64,000 nucleotides of DNA from Lachnospiraceae bacterium NC2008 (lineage in GTDB: Bacteria > Bacillota > Clostridia > Lachnospirales > Lachnospiraceae), in NCBI GenBank assembly GCA_000687675.1, contig JHWS01000001.1, positions 310,001-374,000 on the forward strand. The letters run 5' to 3'. Positions within the stretch are counted from its first letter, which is position 1. Each line of letters starts with the position of its first letter. A program made the translations under genes and the position numbers. Below are positions 23,414 through 32,898 of the stretch, one piece after another. Below the pieces are notes generated by a model that had not been told where the DNA came from, searched no databases, and worked only from the letters and a program-made list of their open reading frames with translations.

Positions 23414-25018
23414 TCATAAACTTTTGAGTGTAGGGAAGAATAATACATCCCTAATAGCTGGGCTATTTGTAAGGAGCATGGTTAATCTGTCGATACCATA
23501 GCCGATACCACCTGTTGGTGGCATACCAACTTCGAGAGCATTGAGGAAGTCCTCATCTGTGTGCTCTGCTTCGTCGTCACCTGCTGCCGCATTGGCATCC
23601 TGAGCTGCGAATCTTTCTCTCTGATCGATTGGATCGTTAAGCTCAGAATATGCGTTACACATCTCCCATGTATTAATGAAGAGTTCGAAACGCTCAACAA
23701 GCTCTGGTCTGTCTGGCTTTCTCTTTGTAAGAGGAGATATCTCAACCGGATGATCCATAACAAATGTTGGCTGGATTAACTTCTCTTCTACATATGTTTC
23801 GAAGAAGAGGTTGATAATATCGCCCTTCTTGTGATATGACTCATACTCGATATGATGTTCATCAGCAAGCTTCTTAGCAGCTTCTGTATCTGGAATCTGG
23901 TCAAAGTCGATATTGGCATACTTCTTGATTGCATCAATCATAGTGATACGCTCGAATGGCTTACCAAAGTCAAGTTCAACATCACCATACATGAACTTAG
24001 TTGTTCCAAGTACTGTCTGTGCAACATGACGGAACATATTCTCAGTAAGATCCATCATACCATGGTAGTCTGTATATGCCTGATAGAGCTCCATAAGTGT
24101 GAACTCTGGGTTATGTCTTGTATCAAGTCCTTCATTTCTGAATACTCGGCCTATCTCGTAAACTCTTTCAAGACCACCAACGATAAGTCTCTTAAGGTAA
24201 AGCTCAAGAGATATACGAAGCTTTAAGTCTTCATCAAGAGCATTGAAGTGTGTTTCGAATGGTCTTGCAGCTGCACCACCTGGATTAGCTACTAGCATAG
24301 GAGTTTCGACTTCCATAAATCCCTGACCATCAAGGAAGTTTCTGATAGTTGAGATTATCTTAGAACGCTTGATGAATGTATCCTTTACTTCTTCGTTCAT
24401 AATAAGGTCAACATATCTCTGACGGTAACGGATTTCAGTATTAGTAAGTCCATGGTACTTCTCAGGAAGTATCTGTAAACTCTTAGAAAGAAGAGTTACC
24501 TTAGAGGCATGTACAGATATCTCACCTGTCATAGTTCTGAATACTGTACCAACGATACCAACAATATCACCTACGTCATACTTCTTAAAATCAGCATATG
24601 ATTCTTCACCAACTGAATCCTTAGAAACATATGACTGGATGTTACCAAACTTATCACGGATATTGCAGAATGATGCCTTACCCATAACACGCTTAGACAT
24701 AATACGTCCTGCTATACTAACTTCAATAGTCTTAGCATCAAGCATAGCTCTCTTCTCATTGTAATGAGCCTTCTTAGCTTCTCTAGCCTGCTGCTCGTCC
24801 ATACCTGTAGTATCTACTTCATCATTCCAGTCCTTGAGGACTTCCTTCTCTATAGCTTCGTACTCAGCTATTGCTTCTGTAGAATGATGTGTCTGATCAT
24901 ATTTTGTAATCTTGAATGGATCCTTACCGGCTTCCTGAAGGTTAGCAAGCTTCTCACGGCGAACCTTGAGTAACTGGTTTATATCTACTTCCTTCTGCTG
25001 GTCATTATTCTGTGCCAT
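23414..25018 (-). CDS. lysS: Lysyl-tRNA synthetase, class II
   Basis: 534-residue class II LysRS charging tRNA-Lys in the cytoplasm. The N-terminal OB anticodon-binding domain (VSIAGRIMSKRVMGKASF) carries a roughly 30-residue charged insertion before it (K-D-W-N-D-E-V-D-T-T-G-M-D-E-Q-Q). Catalytic motif 1 is F-M-E-V-E-T-P-M-L, motif 2 is RVFRNEGLDTRHNPEFT, and motif 3 is G-Y-G-I-D-R-L-T-M-L. The ATG at 25018 has GGAGGAG eight bases upstream. It follows greA by 117 bases on the same strand, a common pairing in Clostridia. Confidence 0.96.
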   Translation of the reverse strand: MAQNNDQQKEVDINQLLKVRREKLANLQEAGKDPFKITKYDQTHHSTEAIAEYEAIEKEVLKDWNDEVDTTGMDEQQAREAKKAHYNEKRAMLDAKTIEVSIAGRIMSKRVMGKASFCNIRDKFGNIQSYVSKDSVGEESYADFKKYDVGDIVGIVGTVFRTMTGEISVHASKVTLLSKSLQILPEKYHGLTNTEIRYRQRYVDLIMNEEVKDTFIKRSKIISTIRNFLDGQGFMEVETPMLVANPGGAAARPFETHFNALDEDLKLRISLELYLKRLIVGGLERVYEIGRVFRNEGLDTRHNPEFTLMELYQAYTDYHGMMDLTENMFRHVAQTVLGTTKFMYGDVELDFGKPFERITMIDAIKKYANIDFDQIPDTEAAKKLADEHHIEYESYHKKGDIINLFFETYVEEKLIQPTFVMDHPVEISPLTKRKPDRPELVERFELFINTWEMCNAYSELNDPIDQRERFAAQDANAAAGDDEAEHTDEDFLNALEVGMPPTGGIGYGIDRLTMLLTNSPAIRDVLFFPTLKSL

Positions 25019-25095
25019 AATTTTCTCCTCCAAATATCTACCCTGCGACCCTCACCTTGGTTCAAACCAAGTAATTATATTCATAGGTCTGCGCA

Positions 25096-25122
25096 TAAAA
25101 AGAGGGCTTTATTCAAGCCCCC
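25096..25122 (-). terminator. Terminator/attenuator between greA and lysS
   Basis: Read on the minus strand, GGGGGCTT-GAAT-AAAGCCCTCT is followed by a TTTTT run 14 bases after the greA stop. Partial read-through into lysS is possible. Confidence 0.65.
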
Positions 25123-25135
25123 GTGTTATCTATTC

Positions 25136-25627
25136 TCAAGCTTTGTTCTGAATATCAAGAATCTTGTACTTAATCACACCAACTGGAGCTTCAACTTCAA
25201 CAGTATCGCCCTTTTTCTTACCGATGAGTGCGATACCAAGTGGAGACTCGTTGGAAATGCTTCCGTTAAGTGAATCAGCTTCTGTAGCACCCTTAATAAC
25301 GAATTCCATCTCTTCATCTAACTCAAGGTCAAGGACTTTAATTTTTGAGCCGAACTGTGCCTTCTTAGATTTACCAGAAGAAGGTAAAGCATCAACTACT
25401 TCTACATTTTTAAGTAACTTACCCAGTTCTTCGATACGAGCTTCAACATCTCTCTGCTCATCTCTAGCAGCATCATACTCTGCGTTTTCTGATAAGTCGC
25501 CCTGTTCTCTAGCTTCCTTAATCTTCTGAGAAATCTCTTTACGTTTCTCATCTTTAAGGTACCTTAATTCTTCTTCATATTTTGCAAGGCCTTCACGTGT
25601 TAACAGATTCTTCTTTTCTTCAGCCAT
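25136..25627 (-). CDS. greA: Transcription elongation factor GreA
   Basis: 163-residue GreA, which enters the RNA polymerase secondary channel and stimulates cleavage of backtracked transcripts. The N-terminal coiled coil has the acidic tip (S-E-N-A-E-Y-D-A-A-R-D-E-Q), and the C-terminal FKBP-like domain ends with ISNESPLGIALIGKKKGD, the family signature. A TTGACA-N18-TATAAT promoter (25688-25717) lies upstream. It is full length compared with the usual 158-165 residues. Confidence 0.96.
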   Translation of the reverse strand: MAEEKKNLLTREGLAKYEEELRYLKDEKRKEISQKIKEAREQGDLSENAEYDAARDEQRDVEARIEELGKLLKNVEVVDALPSSGKSKKAQFGSKIKVLDLELDEEMEFVIKGATEADSLNGSISNESPLGIALIGKKKGDTVEVEAPVGVIKYKILDIQNKA

Positions 25628-25687
25628 CTTTTAAAACCTTCCTTTTTATATTTTAGACTCAGGTCATATTTTTCAAATAGTCAAGAT

Positions 25688-25717
25688 ATTATAACCCTTA
25701 ACGGCTTATAGTGTCAA
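25688..25717 (-). promoter_or_regulatory. Sigma-A promoter of greA-lysS
   Basis: Consensus -35 TTGACA (25712-25717) and -10 TATAAT (25688-25693), spacer 18 bases, about 60 bases upstream of the greA start. Confidence 0.8.
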
Positions 25718-25744
25718 CATGATGATATCATGACTTGAATCATC

Positions 25745-26713
25745 TTACTTTAATTCCTCTAATAGTGCATAGAGCTCATCAAATGATTCTACTGCACACA
25801 CTCTTTTTCTAAGAGCTGCACTTCCATGCATACCTGCTGTATACCATGACACATGGCGTCGCATTTCTCTTATTCCTATATACTCACCCTTTACCTTAAG
25901 CATAAGCTCTGAGTGTTCATGAATCATTCTTTTTATTTCATCTATGGATGGTCTTTCAGCTAATTCTCCCGTCTCAAGATAATGCCTGATTTCAGAGAAT
26001 ATCCAAGGATTACCCTGGCTGGCACGGCCTACCATAATACCATCTACTCCTGTTTCCTTGATCATCTTCTCTGCGGCAAGAGGGCTGTCTATATCACCAT
26101 TACCTATAACAGGTATAGATACAGCTTCTTTTACCTTGGCTATGATTTCCCAGTCTGCTTTGCCGCTGTAGTACTGCTCCCTGGTTCTTCCATGAACTGC
26201 TATAGCTGCTGCCCCAGCATCCTCAAGATACTTAGCCATCTCCACAGCATTCACATGGTCTTCATCAAAACCTTTTCTTATCTTTACAGTAACAGGCTTA
26301 CTTATGGCGCCCGATACTTTTTTTACTATCTCTGCTGCCAGTTTAGGATTCTTTAGAAGTGCACTACCTTCACCGTTATTAACTACCTTAGGTACCGGAC
26401 ATCCCATATTAATGTCTAATATGGCAAATGGCCTGTCCTCTATCCTAGCAGCCTGTGAAGCCATAATCTCAGGGTCATTTCCGAAGAACTGAAGTGAAAC
26501 AGGCATTTCCTCCGGTTCGATTTCTAAGAGCTTTTCAGTATTTTTATTGTTATACATGATGGCTTTGGCGCTAACCATCTCCATACAGATTAGGCCTACG
26601 CCCTGTCTCTTGCATAACAGACGAAAAGGCAGGTCTGTTACACCTGCCATTGGAGCTAAAACAATATTGTTTTCTAGTTCTACATTACCAATCTGTAATC
26701 TATGTAATAGCAT
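25745..26713 (-). CDS. dusB: tRNA-dihydrouridine synthase, DusB-like
   Basis: 322-residue FMN-dependent enzyme reducing uridine to dihydrouridine in the tRNA D-loop. The TIM barrel opens with N-I-V-L-A-P-M-A-G-V-T-D, the catalytic Cys is in N-M-G-C-P-V-P-K-V, and V-H-G-R-T-R-E-Q-Y-Y-S-G and G-N-G-D-I are present. The ATG at 26713 lies one base past the coaX stop, and the family normally starts about 20 residues before the LAPMAGVTD motif; upstream starts would overlap coaX. Last gene of the argF-birA-coaX-dusB operon. Confidence 0.92.
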   Translation of the reverse strand: MLLHRLQIGNVELENNIVLAPMAGVTDLPFRLLCKRQGVGLICMEMVSAKAIMYNNKNTEKLLEIEPEEMPVSLQFFGNDPEIMASQAARIEDRPFAILDINMGCPVPKVVNNGEGSALLKNPKLAAEIVKKVSGAISKPVTVKIRKGFDEDHVNAVEMAKYLEDAGAAAIAVHGRTREQYYSGKADWEIIAKVKEAVSIPVIGNGDIDSPLAAEKMIKETGVDGIMVGRASQGNPWIFSEIRHYLETGELAERPSIDEIKRMIHEHSELMLKVKGEYIGIREMRRHVSWYTAGMHGSAALRKRVCAVESFDELYALLEELK

Positions 26714-26714
26714 C

Positions 26715-27488
26715 TTATTTGCGATTCTTCTCGTATATAAGTCTAAGTCCATCAAGAGTAAGTGTTCTATCATATACTTCGATAGCATCAGTCTCATTGG
26801 CAATAACGCTTCCAAGACCACCTGTTGCAACTACCTTGATGTCATCTGTTCCGTATGCTTCCTTAACCTTCTTAACAATATACTCAGTCTGACCAATCTG
26901 ACCAAATACAAGACCAGCCTGCATAGATGATACTGTGTTCTGAGCAAGTATAGTTTCAGGCTTCTTAATTTCTACTTCAGGAAGTTTAGCTGTATATTCT
27001 GTAAGAGCCTTGGCTGAAATCTTGATACCAGGAGCTGTAACACCTGAAACAAGTTCACCCTTGGCACTAACAAGGTCGTAAGTTGTAGCTGTACCAAAGT
27101 CAATTACAAGAACTGGTCCGCCATATTTATTGTATGCAGCAACTGCATCTACAATACGGTCAGCACCGATTTCTCTTGGGTTCTCTGTGTTAATCTTAAT
27201 ACCTGTCTTAAGTCCAGGTCCAACAACGATAGGCTCCTTGTAGATATATCTTTCAATACCACCAAGAAGAGAATGCATGATATTAGGAACAACGCTGGCA
27301 ACTATAACGCCTTCGATGTCGTCCTTAGGAACTATACCTCTGTTAGTAAGGAAGCTTGTAATAAAGATTCCGTACTCATCTGATGTTTTAACAGACTTTG
27401 TTGTCATTCTGAAAGTCTGTATCATCTCATTCTTATCAAATAAACCAACTGTTATGTTAGTATTGCCTACATCAACTGTAAGTATCAT
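26715..27488 (-). CDS. coaX: Type III pantothenate kinase
   Basis: 257-residue type III pantothenate kinase, first step of coenzyme A synthesis. Signatures are the phosphate loop [12 protein letters not shown] at the start, G-A-D-R-I-V-D near residue 103 and V-I-D-F-G-T-A-T-T near 125. Type III enzymes need a monovalent cation and are not inhibited by CoA. The start overlaps the upstream gene by 4 bases (ATGA). Confidence 0.95.
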   Translation of the reverse strand: MILTVDVGNTNITVGLFDKNEMIQTFRMTTKSVKTSDEYGIFITSFLTNRGIVPKDDIEGVIVASVVPNIMHSLLGGIERYIYKEPIVVGPGLKTGIKINTENPREIGADRIVDAVAAYNKYGGPVLVIDFGTATTYDLVSAKGELVSGVTAPGIKISAKALTEYTAKLPEVEIKKPETILAQNTVSSMQAGLVFGQIGQTEYIVKKVKEAYGTDDIKVVATGGLGSVIANETDAIEVYDRTLTLDGLRLIYEKNRK

Positions 27489-27859
27489 TGTTCTTTACTC
27501 TCCCCGTCTGCCTCTTCAAATGTCTCATGTAAATAAAACACTCTGTAGAAAAGACTAATTGATTCAAGAAGTTCCTGTCTTGTCTGGCGTATCTTATTTA
27601 CTAACAAGCCGCTTGAAATCTCATCATAGTAGAAATCATCATCGCTCTTATCCGTCTCAAATGATATACCGCCATCCGGCTCAACCACTATGGTGAATAC
27701 GCCTCCAACCTCTTCTGTAAAAAGTACACATATGATGTGAAGTTCATCCTTTACAGACTGAGGAAGTTTTCCAAAAACTTCTTCGTTAAAGTAATATTTT
27801 TGTTCGTAGGCATTGGCCCCACAAACTACTATCCTATTATCCATATTGTTCTTAACCAT
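27485..27859 (-). CDS. DUF6145-like conserved protein
   Basis: 124-residue acidic cytoplasmic protein typical of this position between birA and coaX in Lachnospiraceae, which I associate with DUF6145. Visible features are [10 protein letters not shown] near residue 16 and a central beta-rich region ([17 protein letters not shown]). A C-terminal helical part follows with [14 protein letters not shown]. It is coupled by overlap to coaX and lies 3 bases after birA. Function unknown. Confidence 0.75.
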   Translation of the reverse strand: MVKNNMDNRIVVCGANAYEQKYYFNEEVFGKLPQSVKDELHIICVLFTEEVGGVFTIVVEPDGGISFETDKSDDDFYYDEISSGLLVNKIRQTRQELLESISLFYRVFYLHETFEEADGESKEQ

Positions 27860-27862
27860 TTC

Positions 27863-28840
27863 TTATACGTATCCGTATATTCCTCTTACTGAAACTTCTC
27901 CAGAATCTACTCTTGTAAATGAACCATCTTCCTTCTGAACAATTAGTTCACCATAGTCATTGATACCATCAGCTGTTCCAGTGAATTCTCCCTTAGGATC
28001 AAGTACACGGACTTCTTTATCTTTATTTACCAGGTATCCATCATACATAGATACCATGAAAGACAGGTCACCTATCTCCTCAAACATATCATAGTAATAC
28101 TCAAAATGATCCATGATACCTATGATTATGTCTGCTCTCGAATACTTATTGCCTGTTTCATTAAGAAGAGATGAAGCAATCTTACTTACCTCTGGGCTAA
28201 AGATACAGTTATTAACATTGATACCCACGCCAACTATAACGTAGTTAACCTTGTCTGGTTTTGTATCCATCTGAGTAAGTATACCGCAAACCTTCTTGTT
28301 ATTAACAAGAATATCATTAGGCCACTTAATCTTTACAGTTTCTTCTGTAAGTTTTGAAAGTACATCAGCAACTGCAAGCGCCATAACAAGCGTTATCATA
28401 GATGCCTTATCAGGCTTAACCTTAGGTCTAAGAAGTAGTGTCATAGCTATGCTGTCGCCCTGCTCTGCTTCCCATCCTCTGCCGCATCTTCCATGACCAG
28501 CAGTCTGATAATCAGTAACAACTAATGTACCATGCTCCTTACCTTCCCCGGCAAGTTCAGCAGCATCTTCATTAGTTGAGGCAGTTTCTTTACGAAAATA
28601 AACTGTTCTGCCAGCCCATTTGGTTGTAACCCTGCTCATAAGTTCATGAGAAGTAATGAATTCAGGATATGAATACATAACATATCCTTTTTCTTCATCT
28701 TCCTCTATGTCATAACCTTCTGCAACAAGCTGGGCTACAATACGCTCTACAGCCCCTTTGGACATATGAAGCTTCTCACATATCTGTCTGCAGGTTATGC
28801 CATCATTGGCCCTTATAAGCCTTAATATCTCGGCTTTCAT
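27863..28840 (-). CDS. birA: Biotin-protein ligase and biotin repressor
   Basis: 325-residue bifunctional BirA. An N-terminal winged helix ([18 protein letters not shown], residues 15-35) precedes the ligase domain with G-H-G-R-C-G-R-G-W near 115 and K-W-P-N-D-I near 170. A short SH3-like C-terminus follows (residues 275-325). It makes biotinyl-AMP and attaches biotin to acyl carrier subunits; the HTH part suggests repression of biotin genes. It overlaps argF by 4 bases. Confidence 0.94.
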   Translation of the reverse strand: MKAEILRLIRANDGITCRQICEKLHMSKGAVERIVAQLVAEGYDIEEDEEKGYVMYSYPEFITSHELMSRVTTKWAGRTVYFRKETASTNEDAAELAGEGKEHGTLVVTDYQTAGHGRCGRGWEAEQGDSIAMTLLLRPKVKPDKASMITLVMALAVADVLSKLTEETVKIKWPNDILVNNKKVCGILTQMDTKPDKVNYVIVGVGINVNNCIFSPEVSKIASSLLNETGNKYSRADIIIGIMDHFEYYYDMFEEIGDLSFMVSMYDGYLVNKDKEVRVLDPKGEFTGTADGINDYGELIVQKEDGSFTRVDSGEVSVRGIYGYV

Positions 28841-29838
28841 CCAGCATCTTCTCCAAGTAATGTTGCAGCCATAACAGCCTTTATAGTATGCATACGGTTC
28901 TCAGCTTCCTGGAATACCTTAGATGCAGCACTTTCAAATACTTCATCTGTAACTTCAAGTTCACTAAGTCCGTACTTCTCACCGATTTCTTTACCAATTT
29001 CTGTCTTATGATCGTGAAATGCTGGAAGGCAGTGTAAGAAAATAGCGTCCTTCTTAGCATTGTCCATAAGAGCCTTTGTAACCTTGTATGGTGAAAGAAC
29101 TTTGATACGCTCATCCCATACTTCCTGAGGTTCGCCCATTGAAACCCATACATCTGTATATAATACATCTGCATCCTTTGCAGCTTCCATAGCATCTTCT
29201 GTAAGAGTTATAGTTGCGCCAGATTCCTTAGCGTAGCTCATGCACTGTTCTACAAGTTCCTCGCTTGGGAAGTATTCCTTTGGAGCACCTGCAGCAAAAT
29301 GCATGCCCATCTTAGCGCACATAATCATAAGCGAGTTACCCATGTTATATCTTGCATCACCAAAGTAAGCAAGTTTTCTTCCCTTAAAGTCTCCAAATAC
29401 TTCTTTTATTGTAAGAAGATCTGCAAGCATCTGTGTTGGATGATACTCATTCGTGAGACCATTCCATACAGGTACTCCTGCATATGTAGAAAGTTCCTCT
29501 ACTATAGCCTGTTCAAATCCGCGGTATTCGATACCTTCAAACATACTTCCAAGAACACGGGCTGTATCTGCGATACTTTCCTTCTTACCGATCTGAGATG
29601 ACTTAGGATCAAGATATGTAACGCCCATACCAAGATCACGAGCTGCTACTTCAAAAGAACATCTTGTTCTTGTACTTGTCTTTTCAAAGATAAGAGCAAC
29701 ATTCTTACCTCTTAGTTTATCTACAGGAACCCCCTGTTTCTTCTTACGCTTATACGAAGCAGCAAGTTCTACAAGGTATTCGATTTCTTCAGGTGTGAAA
29801 TCCTTAAGTGTTAAAAAGCTTCTTCCTTTTAAATTCAT
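28837..29838 (-). CDS. argF: Ornithine carbamoyltransferase
   Basis: 333-residue enzyme joining carbamoyl phosphate to ornithine to give citrulline (arginine synthesis or, in reverse, the deiminase pathway). The carbamoyl-phosphate site S-T-R-T-R-C-S-F is near residue 57, and the ornithine-binding H-C-L-P-A-F-H-D is near 275. The ATG at 29838 has GGAGG seven bases upstream; a 52-residue upstream extension is rejected. It leads the argF-birA-DUF6145-coaX-dusB operon. Anabolic argF versus catabolic arcB cannot be settled, though the context (no arcA or arcC) favours synthesis. Confidence 0.92.
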   Translation of the reverse strand: MNLKGRSFLTLKDFTPEEIEYLVELAASYKRKKKQGVPVDKLRGKNVALIFEKTSTRTRCSFEVAARDLGMGVTYLDPKSSQIGKKESIADTARVLGSMFEGIEYRGFEQAIVEELSTYAGVPVWNGLTNEYHPTQMLADLLTIKEVFGDFKGRKLAYFGDARYNMGNSLMIMCAKMGMHFAAGAPKEYFPSEELVEQCMSYAKESGATITLTEDAMEAAKDADVLYTDVWVSMGEPQEVWDERIKVLSPYKVTKALMDNAKKDAIFLHCLPAFHDHKTEIGKEIGEKYGLSELEVTDEVFESAASKVFQEAENRMHTIKAVMAATLLGEDAG

Positions 29839-29937
29839 AACTACCTCCATCTTAAGGTTTTGTCTGAGCCTGTTACTGCCCAGCATCCAGTCTGCAGCTT
29901 CTACACTGAATATAGCAGGCTGCGCCTTCATATTGTG

Positions 29938-29973
29938 AAAAAAAAAGTGAGCCACACGAAAGCCGTGTGGCTC
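29938..29973 (-). terminator. Terminator of the nfeD-SPFH operon
   Basis: Read on the minus strand, GAGCCACACG-GCTTT-CGTGTGGCTC (10-bp perfect stem) is followed by AC and nine T residues, 58 bases after the SPFH gene stop. Confidence 0.9.
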
Positions 29974-30031
29974 TGACATGTATAAATATATCACATATGT
30001 TTGTATCAGGCAAACATATAAATCATATTAT

Positions 30032-30961
30032 TTATTTGCTTACAACCTCTTTGAATGTTGTAGCAAGTCCTGCGATTCCCTGTAAGTCTGAAGGGATGAT
30101 AATCTTTGTAGCATTGCCCTTGGCAACTTCTTCAAGAGTTTCAAGAGACTTCATCTGAAGTACTGCATCATCAGCACCAGCTTCTTTAAGCATCTTGATA
30201 CCATCAGCTCTAGCCTGTGCAACCTTAAGGATAGCTGCGGCTTCACCTTCGGCCTCTCTCATCATTCTTTCCTTCTGAGCTTCAGCCTTAAGGATAGCTG
30301 ACTGCTTCTCAGCCTCTGCGTTAAGGATTGCTGATTCCTTATTACCTTCAGCTACAAGGATTGAAGACTTCTTCTCACCTTCTGCTCTTGTAACCTGCTC
30401 ACGTCTTTCACGTTCTGCCTTCATCTGCTTCTCCATTGCATCCTGGATAGCTGCTGGAGGAATGATGTTCTTAAGTTCTACACGGTTAACCTTAATACCC
30501 CATGGGTCAGTTGCTATATCAAGTGAAGCTCTCATCTTTGTGTTGATGATTTCACGAGATGTAAGTGTCTGGTCAAGATCAAGTTCACCGATTACGTTAC
30601 GAAGTGTTGTTGATGTAAGATTTTCAATAGCCATGATTGGATTTTCAACACCATAGCAGAAAAGTTTAGGATCAGTAATCTGGAAGAATACGACTGTATC
30701 GATTCTCATTGTAACGTTATCCTTTGTGATAACTGGCTGTGGTGCGAAGTCTGCAACCTGTTCCTTAAGGTTAACTCTTCTTGCAACCTTATCGATAAAT
30801 GGCCACTTTACATGGAAACCTACGTGCCATGTATCTACATAAGCACCAAGTCTTTCAATAACATATGCATGTGCCTGTGGTACGATCTTGAAACAAGATA
30901 CGATAATAAACAATGCAACGATTAATAATGCAATTACAATTCCTACTGTTGCGTCACCCAT
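30032..30961 (-). CDS. SPFH/band-7 membrane protein (QmcA-like)
   Basis: 309-residue stomatin/prohibitin-like protein. One N-terminal membrane segment (about residues 7-27) precedes the SPFH domain (A-Y-V-I-E-R-L-G-A-Y, V-F-F-Q-I-T-D-P) and a long alanine- and glutamate-rich coiled coil (about 170-250). Such proteins form large membrane-bound cages or microdomains. It follows an NfeD-family gene by 55 bases, the usual NfeD-SPFH operon, where NfeD helps assemble or anchor the SPFH complex. Confidence 0.92.
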   Translation of the reverse strand: MGDATVGIVIALLIVALFIIVSCFKIVPQAHAYVIERLGAYVDTWHVGFHVKWPFIDKVARRVNLKEQVADFAPQPVITKDNVTMRIDTVVFFQITDPKLFCYGVENPIMAIENLTSTTLRNVIGELDLDQTLTSREIINTKMRASLDIATDPWGIKVNRVELKNIIPPAAIQDAMEKQMKAERERREQVTRAEGEKKSSILVAEGNKESAILNAEAEKQSAILKAEAQKERMMREAEGEAAAILKVAQARADGIKMLKEAGADDAVLQMKSLETLEEVAKGNATKIIIPSDLQGIAGLATTFKEVVSK

Positions 30962-31016
30962 AATTTTAAAATCTCCTTTTATTCTTTATTATGTCAGCCT
31001 TATGTCCGACATTAAT

Positions 31017-31463
31017 TTACTGAAACTTTGGTGAAACTATAATTTTAACACCCTGTACGTCATTCACTACTATCCGAGTATCTTTCTCGATAATAGCATT
31101 GGGATTAGCGCTTCTGGCTGTCCATTCTAATCCATTGACCATAGCAGCGCCCTGAGCATAAACATTGTTGATTGTTTCGCTTACTACCCCTTCAGTTCCA
31201 ACCAAGGCTTCAACATTGGTCTTAATCTTCCTGTCATTAATATACTTAACCGCAATCGGCCTTGTGAAGAATATCAGCACAAGCGACAGCACCATAAATA
31301 TACTAATCTGAAGTGCAAGATGCCCATGTAGTACAGCAATAATCAGTGCAATAAGAGCTCCTGGTGCGAACCATATTGTTGTAAGTCCCTGGGTAGCAAT
31401 CTCAACGATTACAACGGCAATAAAGATTATGGCCCAAACCCATACTTCAACATTCAAATCCAT
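31017..31463 (-). CDS. NfeD-family membrane protein (short form)
   Basis: 148-residue protein with about three or four membrane segments (residues 7-95) and a C-terminal OB-fold domain (L-V-G-T-E-G-V-V...G-L-E-W-T-A-R-S) typical of short NfeD/YuaF-like proteins. It lacks the serine protease domain of long NfeD. An AAAGGAG site precedes the ATG. Partner of the SPFH protein downstream. Confidence 0.88.
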   Translation of the reverse strand: MDLNVEVWVWAIIFIAVVIVEIATQGLTTIWFAPGALIALIIAVLHGHLALQISIFMVLSLVLIFFTRPIAVKYINDRKIKTNVEALVGTEGVVSETINNVYAQGAAMVNGLEWTARSANPNAIIEKDTRIVVNDVQGVKIIVSPKFQ

Positions 31464-31603
31464 ACGTCTACTCCTTTCGTACTTACTAGTATATGCCCTT
31501 GCTTACAGTTACCATTGTACTTCATATATCCGATTTCCTCAATGCTTCTTACACCACAATTTACTCCCCTAATGTCGATTTACGTCCACGTTTCCCTTGC
31601 GCA

Positions 31604-31636
31604 TAAAAAAAGACCCAGGCGGTTAAGCCTAGGTCT
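31604..31636 (-). terminator. Terminator after the SleB-type hydrolase gene
   Basis: Read on the minus strand, AGACCTAGGC-TTAACC-GCCTGGGTCT is followed by seven T residues, 14 bases after the stop. Confidence 0.88.
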
Positions 31637-31650
31637 AGGAATTTTGTATC

Positions 31651-32751
31651 TTACCAGAATACGTGGCCGGCGATTACGATACCATCGTGGCGGCCTGTTG
31701 GTCTAAAATGCTTTGCATCGCCTACATTGGATACTCCACTAAGAGCTTCCTGTGCAGCCTGTAAACATGAATCACTGACTCCGTTTGCGATACGTCTGTC
31801 TACTGCACCGCTTCCTGCAGGTGAGAACTGACCAGATGCATAGATAACACCATATACTGTATTAGGATATGCACTGCTTCTTACACGGTTAAGAACTACT
31901 GCACCAACTGCAAGTTTTCCTTCATATGGCTGATTACCAGCTTCACACTGGATAAGAGCCCCAAGAAGAACTACATCTGATGCTTCTGAAGCATATGCTC
32001 CATAGTTCTGATTAAGCTCTGCCTTCTTGGCTTCTGCCTTGGCAATAGCTTCCTTCTCTGCTGCTTCTCTGGCTGCAACCTCTTCTACTGTTTCGCCAGC
32101 GTCGATTTTGAAATCAACTGTAGCATATTCTTTGCTTATATATCCTGACTCACCTTCGTATTCTACGATGAGCCACTCATCTGTTTCTTCAACAAGGTTA
32201 AGTACTTCACCATTGGCAACTAGTCCAAGTACTTCTGATTCTGTAGATGAATCTTTTCTTACTCTTACTGTCTCTGCACATATTGTTGCACGGTTACAAC
32301 CAAGCTCATCAGCCTTAGCCATAGCTTCATCCCCAAAAGAGAGGTAATCGTTATTAACCCATCCAACTATATTGCCTGACTGGATCTTAGTCCACTCATC
32401 TGTGTATTCTACTATGTAGCCACCACAGTCACTGTAAAGATATCCTACCCTATCAGAATCCTCATTTGGCTCTAATCTAACATTGACCTGGCTATCAACA
32501 TTAGCCATAACTACTGCGCCCTGAGCCTTCCAAGCGTTGTTTTTAGCAATCTCTTCGATTTCTTCAGTACTAGGTGTTGTATTTACATCAAGTACCTTTG
32601 CTGCTCCTGCGTACATGTTTTCATATACACACTCACTGCTAGCTGTTTCACTAGCTTTGCCCTCGTTTGCATCTGCCAAAATGCTTAAAGCAATAGTTGC
32701 GAGTGTGATAACACATACGTATACTATACGCTTCATATATTTGGTTTGCAT
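31651..32751 (-). CDS. Secreted SH3-domain cell-wall hydrolase (SleB/Hydrolase_2)
   Basis: 366-residue exported protein. An N-terminal signal-like segment (residues 6-28) is followed by two SH3b domains (about 75-125: VNVRLEPNEDSDRVGYLYSD; about 150-205: VRVRKDSSTESEVLGLV). An Ala/Glu/Lys-rich linker (215-245) and a C-terminal SleB/CwlJ hydrolase domain complete it (I-Q-C-E-A-G-N-Q-P-Y-E-G...A-V-V-L-N-R-V). The Glu in Q-C-E-A-G is the expected catalytic acid. It probably cuts peptidoglycan during growth or germination. GGAGG lies four bases before the ATG. Confidence 0.9.
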   Translation of the reverse strand: MQTKYMKRIVYVCVITLATIALSILADANEGKASETASSECVYENMYAGAAKVLDVNTTPSTEEIEEIAKNNAWKAQGAVVMANVDSQVNVRLEPNEDSDRVGYLYSDCGGYIVEYTDEWTKIQSGNIVGWVNNDYLSFGDEAMAKADELGCNRATICAETVRVRKDSSTESEVLGLVANGEVLNLVEETDEWLIVEYEGESGYISKEYATVDFKIDAGETVEEVAAREAAEKEAIAKAEAKKAELNQNYGAYASEASDVVLLGALIQCEAGNQPYEGKLAVGAVVLNRVRSSAYPNTVYGVIYASGQFSPAGSGAVDRRIANGVSDSCLQAAQEALSGVSNVGDAKHFRPTGRHDGIVIAGHVFW

Positions 32752-32829
32752 AAGTCCTCCACATTTGACATAAATGTAACTAATTGTTTCATTACAATTA
32801 AAATTATTACATTTTTGTTACAGTTTGTA

Positions 32830-32858
32830 ATATTATCATCATATTTAAAAAATGTCAA
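32830..32858 (-). promoter_or_regulatory. Promoter of the SleB-type hydrolase gene
   Basis: -35 TTGACA (32853-32858), a 17-base spacer and -10 TAATAT (32830-32835). The 80-base leader that follows is A+T-rich with several TGTAAC/ATGTAAT repeats of unknown meaning. Confidence 0.7.
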
Positions 32859-32898
32859 ATTTTAGGGCCTTTGGGTTAACGACTGTTAATAAAATGTA

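Noticed and set aside
25060-25080. CTTGGTTCAAACCAAG near the lysS start as a tRNA T-arm
   Set aside because: There is no acceptor or anticodon stem around it; it is a simple hairpin in the lysS leader.
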